A stretch of 64,000 nucleotides of DNA, from contig CAKTPO010000009.1 of the NCBI GenBank assembly GCA_934591845.1, positions 19,348 through 83,347 on the forward strand, written 5' to 3'. The stretch is from an uncultured Oscillospiraceae bacterium. Its GTDB lineage: Bacteria > Bacillota > Clostridia > Oscillospirales > Oscillospiraceae. The notes under the pieces were generated by a model, which was not told the origin of the DNA, did not search any database, and saw nothing but the letters and a program-made list of their open reading frames with translations. How positions within the stretch are numbered: position 1 is the first letter of the stretch; each line of letters begins with the position of its first letter. The position numbers and the translations under genes were made by a program. Below are positions 61,317 through 64,000 of the stretch, one piece after another.

Positions 61317-62462
61317 ATGAATAACAGAGCAGGTTGCTTTATAACCAATCTATCCGGGGAGATGGCTTATCAGTCTTTTCGCCCCAATCCGCTTCCCCCA
61401 GAGCCGCCAATAGAGATGAGCAACGAAATGATTGCCAAGTTGGTGGATGCAAATAGAAAGCTGGCCACGTTGGATGGCCTGTCCTCCCGTATCCCAAATA
61501 TGGACTTGTTTGTTTCCATGTATGTACGGAAGGAAGCATTGCTATCTTCTCAGATTGAAGGAACACAGTGTACACTGGATGATATTCTGAATCCCTTTGC
61601 GGAGGAAAATACCAATCTGAATGTATCTGATGTTGTGAACTATATCCGGGCGGAGGAATTTGCAATTGATCGCCTTCAGACTCTCCCCTTGTGTAATCGT
61701 TTGATTAAGGAGACCCATGCTGTTCTGATGGAAGGTGTCCGGGGTCAAGAAAAGAATCCCGGTGAATTTCGCTATTCTCAGAACTGGATCGGCGGTCAGG
61801 GAAGCACATTAAGAAATGCACGGTATATCCCGCCGAATCCGGAAGATATGATGAATGCCATGTCCGATCTGGAGAAATACATGAATGGGGAGGATTCCCT
61901 TGACCCACTGATCCAGGCAGCATTGATCCATTATCAGTTCGAAACGACCCATCCTTTTTTAGACGGAAATGGCCGGGTTGGGCGGCTCCTGATTACGCTG
62001 TTCCTGATGGAGAAGAAAATACTTTCCACCCCGTCTGTCTATATTTCCTATTTTCTGAAAATGAATCGAATCGAATACTACGACCGGATGACACAGGTGC
62101 GAAAAACTGGGGATTATGAGCAGTGGATTCTATTTTTCCTGCAAGCATTATCTGATTCAGCCGAAGATGCGATTCAAACGATTGATGAACTTACGAAAAT
62201 TCACAATCGGAATGCACAGAAATTTGAAAACATGACAAAGCGGCAACAGGCCAACGCAATGAACTTCCTTATTTATCTGGAAAAGAACCCCATTATCGAT
62301 ATTCAAAAGACTGCGGCAGCCCTGAATCTATCCTATAATACAGTCGCAAAAAGTGTTGCCCTTTTTGTGGATAATGGGATTTTACAGCAAACAGAAAAGT
62401 CAGGAAGATCAAAAATATATTCCTACGTAGATTATCTTGCGGTTTTGAGAAAAGACACTTAA
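61317..62462 (+). CDS. Fic-domain AMP-transferase-type protein with C-terminal winged helix
   Basis: Fic enzymes usually transfer AMP to a target protein. The 381-residue protein has the catalytic motif HPFLDGNGRVGR near residue 212, complete, and the inhibitory helix motif SSQIEGT near residue 79. This single-chain arrangement keeps the enzyme off by default. The C-terminus (FLIYLEKNPIIDIQKTAAALNLSYNTVAKSV) is a winged-helix DNA-binding domain that may act on the palindromes upstream. GAAAGGAG precedes the ATG. The insertion lies on the plus strand within a minus-strand operon. Confidence 0.9.
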   Translation: MNNRAGCFITNLSGEMAYQSFRPNPLPPEPPIEMSNEMIAKLVDANRKLATLDGLSSRIPNMDLFVSMYVRKEALLSSQIEGTQCTLDDILNPFAEENTNLNVSDVVNYIRAEEFAIDRLQTLPLCNRLIKETHAVLMEGVRGQEKNPGEFRYSQNWIGGQGSTLRNARYIPPNPEDMMNAMSDLEKYMNGEDSLDPLIQAALIHYQFETTHPFLDGNGRVGRLLITLFLMEKKILSTPSVYISYFLKMNRIEYYDRMTQVRKTGDYEQWILFFLQALSDSAEDAIQTIDELTKIHNRNAQKFENMTKRQQANAMNFLIYLEKNPIIDIQKTAAALNLSYNTVAKSVALFVDNGILQQTEKSGRSKIYSYVDYLAVLRKDT

Positions 62463-62836
62463 CGCTCCCGATTTTGAGGCTTATAAGGCACAGATTCAAT
62501 GCCGTCTCTTGAACGGAAGAACCGTTCCGGGAGACGGTATTTTTCCAGATACCGCTTCTGCTGCTCCGTGGAAAGGCTGCCGAAGGATTCTCCGCTGCAA
62601 TCGCAGATGAAGAAAGTACCGGCGATAATATCCGCAGTATCTCCGGTATCCGCATCCCGGATGGCCCGGTTCAGGGGCAGACCGTTGATTTTTCCTTCCT
62701 CGTTGCAGACTATACAGACCTGATCCTCGAAAGGGTAATAGGCTTCGATGTCGCCGCCTACGGTCTGCTGCATGGCATCTAATGTGGTGCCGATTTCTGC
62801 AATCCGGGCCAGCTTTCCAGGCTCTACCAGGACCAC
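62459..62836 (-). CDS. DUF3846 protein of the ICE
   Basis: A 125-residue protein with VLVEPGKLARIAEIG, VGGDIEAYYPFEDQVCIVCNEEGKINGLPLNRAIRD, and IIAGTFFICD, all typical of DUF3846 accessory genes of ICEs. GTG 62836 is the shown start; it lies within the end of the upstream YodL gene in another frame. The end overlaps the Fic stop by 4 bases. Confidence 0.85.
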   Translation of the reverse strand: MVLVEPGKLARIAEIGTTLDAMQQTVGGDIEAYYPFEDQVCIVCNEEGKINGLPLNRAIRDADTGDTADIIAGTFFICDCSGESFGSLSTEQQKRYLEKYRLPERFFRSRDGIESVPYKPQNRER

Positions 62837-63189
62837 CCGGATGGTGGGTGCCTGGACAACATCATTGGCAACTCCGGCTGAAAAGGGATCTCCTTGAATC
62901 CAATGCTGTCACAGAAATAAAAGCCCGGTGTGATGCTGGCGGCATCCTCCACCTCCACGACATCCGAAACGGACAAACTGTGGCCCGGAAAGCCCTCCGG
63001 TCTGCCGGATTGAAAGAGGACAAACACATCCTCCAGATTCCGGCATTTCACATCCCCGGAATAGACCTTATCGTATGCGGCGCAATCCGGCTCTGCGGAT
63101 CGCAGCACCTTACGGACAGCATCCAGGCCCATGAATTTGAGCCGCTGGGTGTCCCGGCCCTGGTTGATCTGATAGATATTGATTTTCAA
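62824..63189 (-). CDS. YodL-domain protein of the ICE
   Basis: A 121-residue protein starting MKINIYQINQGRDTQRLKFM with VYSGDVKCRNLEDVFVLFQ, HSLSVSDVVEV and FYFCDSIGFKEI, the YodL/DUF4316-like pattern found in many clostridial ICEs. It overlaps the Toprim gene by 4 bases and the DUF3846 gene by 13. Confidence 0.85.
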   Translation of the reverse strand: MKINIYQINQGRDTQRLKFMGLDAVRKVLRSAEPDCAAYDKVYSGDVKCRNLEDVFVLFQSGRPEGFPGHSLSVSDVVEVEDAASITPGFYFCDSIGFKEIPFQPELPMMLSRHPPSGWSW

Positions 63190-64000
63190 CGACTGTATTC
63201 CTCCTTTCGCTTCAAGCCGACTCTGATTTTCAGCTGGTCATTAACATCCTTGCCCCACCTGGGCGGCTCGTCCCAGATTTCATATCGATCCCGCAGACCG
63301 CCCACGATTCCGGCTGCCGCACCCCGACCAATGGAATCATTATCCAGATGGAGCCGCAGAACCTGGATCTCCGGGTGATCTGCCAGATACCGGGACAGTG
63401 CCACCGGCACCACGTTTTCCCGCTTGGTGACAAACACGCCTGCAAGGGACAGCAAGTGGTCCTCACGCCAATTCCGGCCCTCGAACAACTCCAGGGTGGC
63501 GTAGCTTAGTGCGTCAATGGCAGATTCAAAGACATGGACGGTCTGACTGTTTCCGGGAATGGAGAAGGAATAGTGCTTGTCGCTGCCAGATAGCTCCCCC
63601 TTGTAGTCCCCAACGGTTCCCCGGACATTGCCGTATCGGGGAACGCCGCCCTTGTCATAGCCCAGGAATACGGCACTGTGGTATTTCCTGGATTCAAAGA
63701 GAAGGTCGTTTTCCATGCAGTAGCGGAGAATGACATCATGGATGCCCCGGCCTTTCAGGTAGCGGATGACCGCATCGGCGTTGTCGTTTCGCTCCGGGAG
63801 CAAAAGCCGTTTTGGCTCCTGCTTTGGAGCCGGTGCGGGAATTGCCTTGGGCAGCGGTTTCCCCTGAATGATTTCCATGGCCTCCAAAAAGGAACAGCCC
63901 CTGACCTTTACAAGATAGTCAATGGCTGTTTTGCCGCCAATTTGTCGGGAGAACCAGTGCCATTTCCCGTTGCTGATTTTGAGAGAATCGTGTTCTTTGG
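63186..64000 (-). CDS. DUF3991/Toprim-domain protein, 5' part outside the window
   Basis: The frame is open to the last base of the window, so the N-terminus is missing. Visible are NGKWHWFSRQIGGKTAIDYL (a primase-like zinc/DUF3991 start), VIRYLKGRGIHDVILRYC and YHSAVFLGYDKGGVPRYGNVRG. A Toprim-like part follows: HVFESAIDALSYA, and LRLHLDNDSIGRGAA with the acidic pair. Related to DNA primases and probably used in ICE DNA processing. Confidence 0.85.
   Translation of the reverse strand, partial: KEHDSLKISNGKWHWFSRQIGGKTAIDYLVKVRGCSFLEAMEIIQGKPLPKAIPAPAPKQEPKRLLLPERNDNADAVIRYLKGRGIHDVILRYCMENDLLFESRKYHSAVFLGYDKGGVPRYGNVRGTVGDYKGELSGSDKHYSFSIPGNSQTVHVFESAIDALSYATLELFEGRNWREDHLLSLAGVFVTKRENVVPVALSRYLADHPEIQVLRLHLDNDSIGRGAAAGIVGGLRDRYEIWDEPPRWGKDVNDQLKIRVGLKRKEEYSR

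Overview
The window looks like the chromosome of an anaerobic, Gram-positive gut-type Clostridia, probably Oscillospirales. This rests on a class B sortase, agr peptide signalling, a class III (anaerobic) ribonucleotide reductase, a MetF/MetV/RnfC-type methylene-tetrahydrofolate reductase, clostridial ICE genes, strong AGGAGG-type ribosome binding sites and GC-rich housekeeping genes. The species cannot be named from sequence alone.

Bases 1-33,400 are GC-rich core chromosome. In order: the end of a left-handed beta-helix sugar-nucleotide enzyme and glmM; a composite intergenic repeat block; NUDIX hydrolase, mnmE and a cysteine desulfurase; glutamate dehydrogenase; folC; a Kef-type antiporter; a type IV pilin-like gene broken by an in-frame TGA; a three-part redox locus (CXXC mini-protein, membrane ferredoxin, TlpA lipoprotein) in which the last two share one uninterrupted frame; tRNA-Leu(CAA); a leucine-rich-repeat surface protein, sortase B and a RodA/FtsW protein; a five-gene peptide ABC transporter; nrdG, an nrdD with a C-terminal redoxin domain, and an overlapping thioredoxin reductase; a second copy of the composite repeat; metF, metV and a MetV-RnfC fusion; and ilvE.

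Bases 33,400-55,100 are lower-GC accessory DNA built from pieces of several mobile elements: a Phd/PIN toxin-antitoxin pair, a fragment of an ICE gene, a GntR-controlled ABC transporter, TnpV, a PadR/DUF2812 pair, a relaxase scrap, a tRNA-Ala remnant, an IS66 element, an agr locus with two lesions (a nonsense codon in its secreted product and a frameshift in its kinase), a dead IS5/IS1182-type transposase, and an AT-rich pair encoding a metallophosphoesterase-STAND NTPase (1119 aa) and an FRG-domain protein. The pair is a candidate anti-phage system and the most interesting item here. An inverted IS66 relic and a frameshifted membrane protein gene follow.

Bases 55,100-64,000 are the transfer region of an integrative conjugative element, all on the minus strand (lysozyme/CHAP protein, VirB4 ATPase, PrgI, a truncated VirB6/TrbL-like protein, DUF3846, YodL and DUF3991/Toprim proteins). 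It is interrupted by two plus-strand cargo modules: a DinJ/YafQ toxin-antitoxin pair and a Fic gene whose arrival appears to have removed the 5' part of the VirB6-like gene. A piece of the same VirB6-like gene at 34.7 kb lies in direct orientation, so about 26 kb of accessory DNA is flanked by direct repeats.
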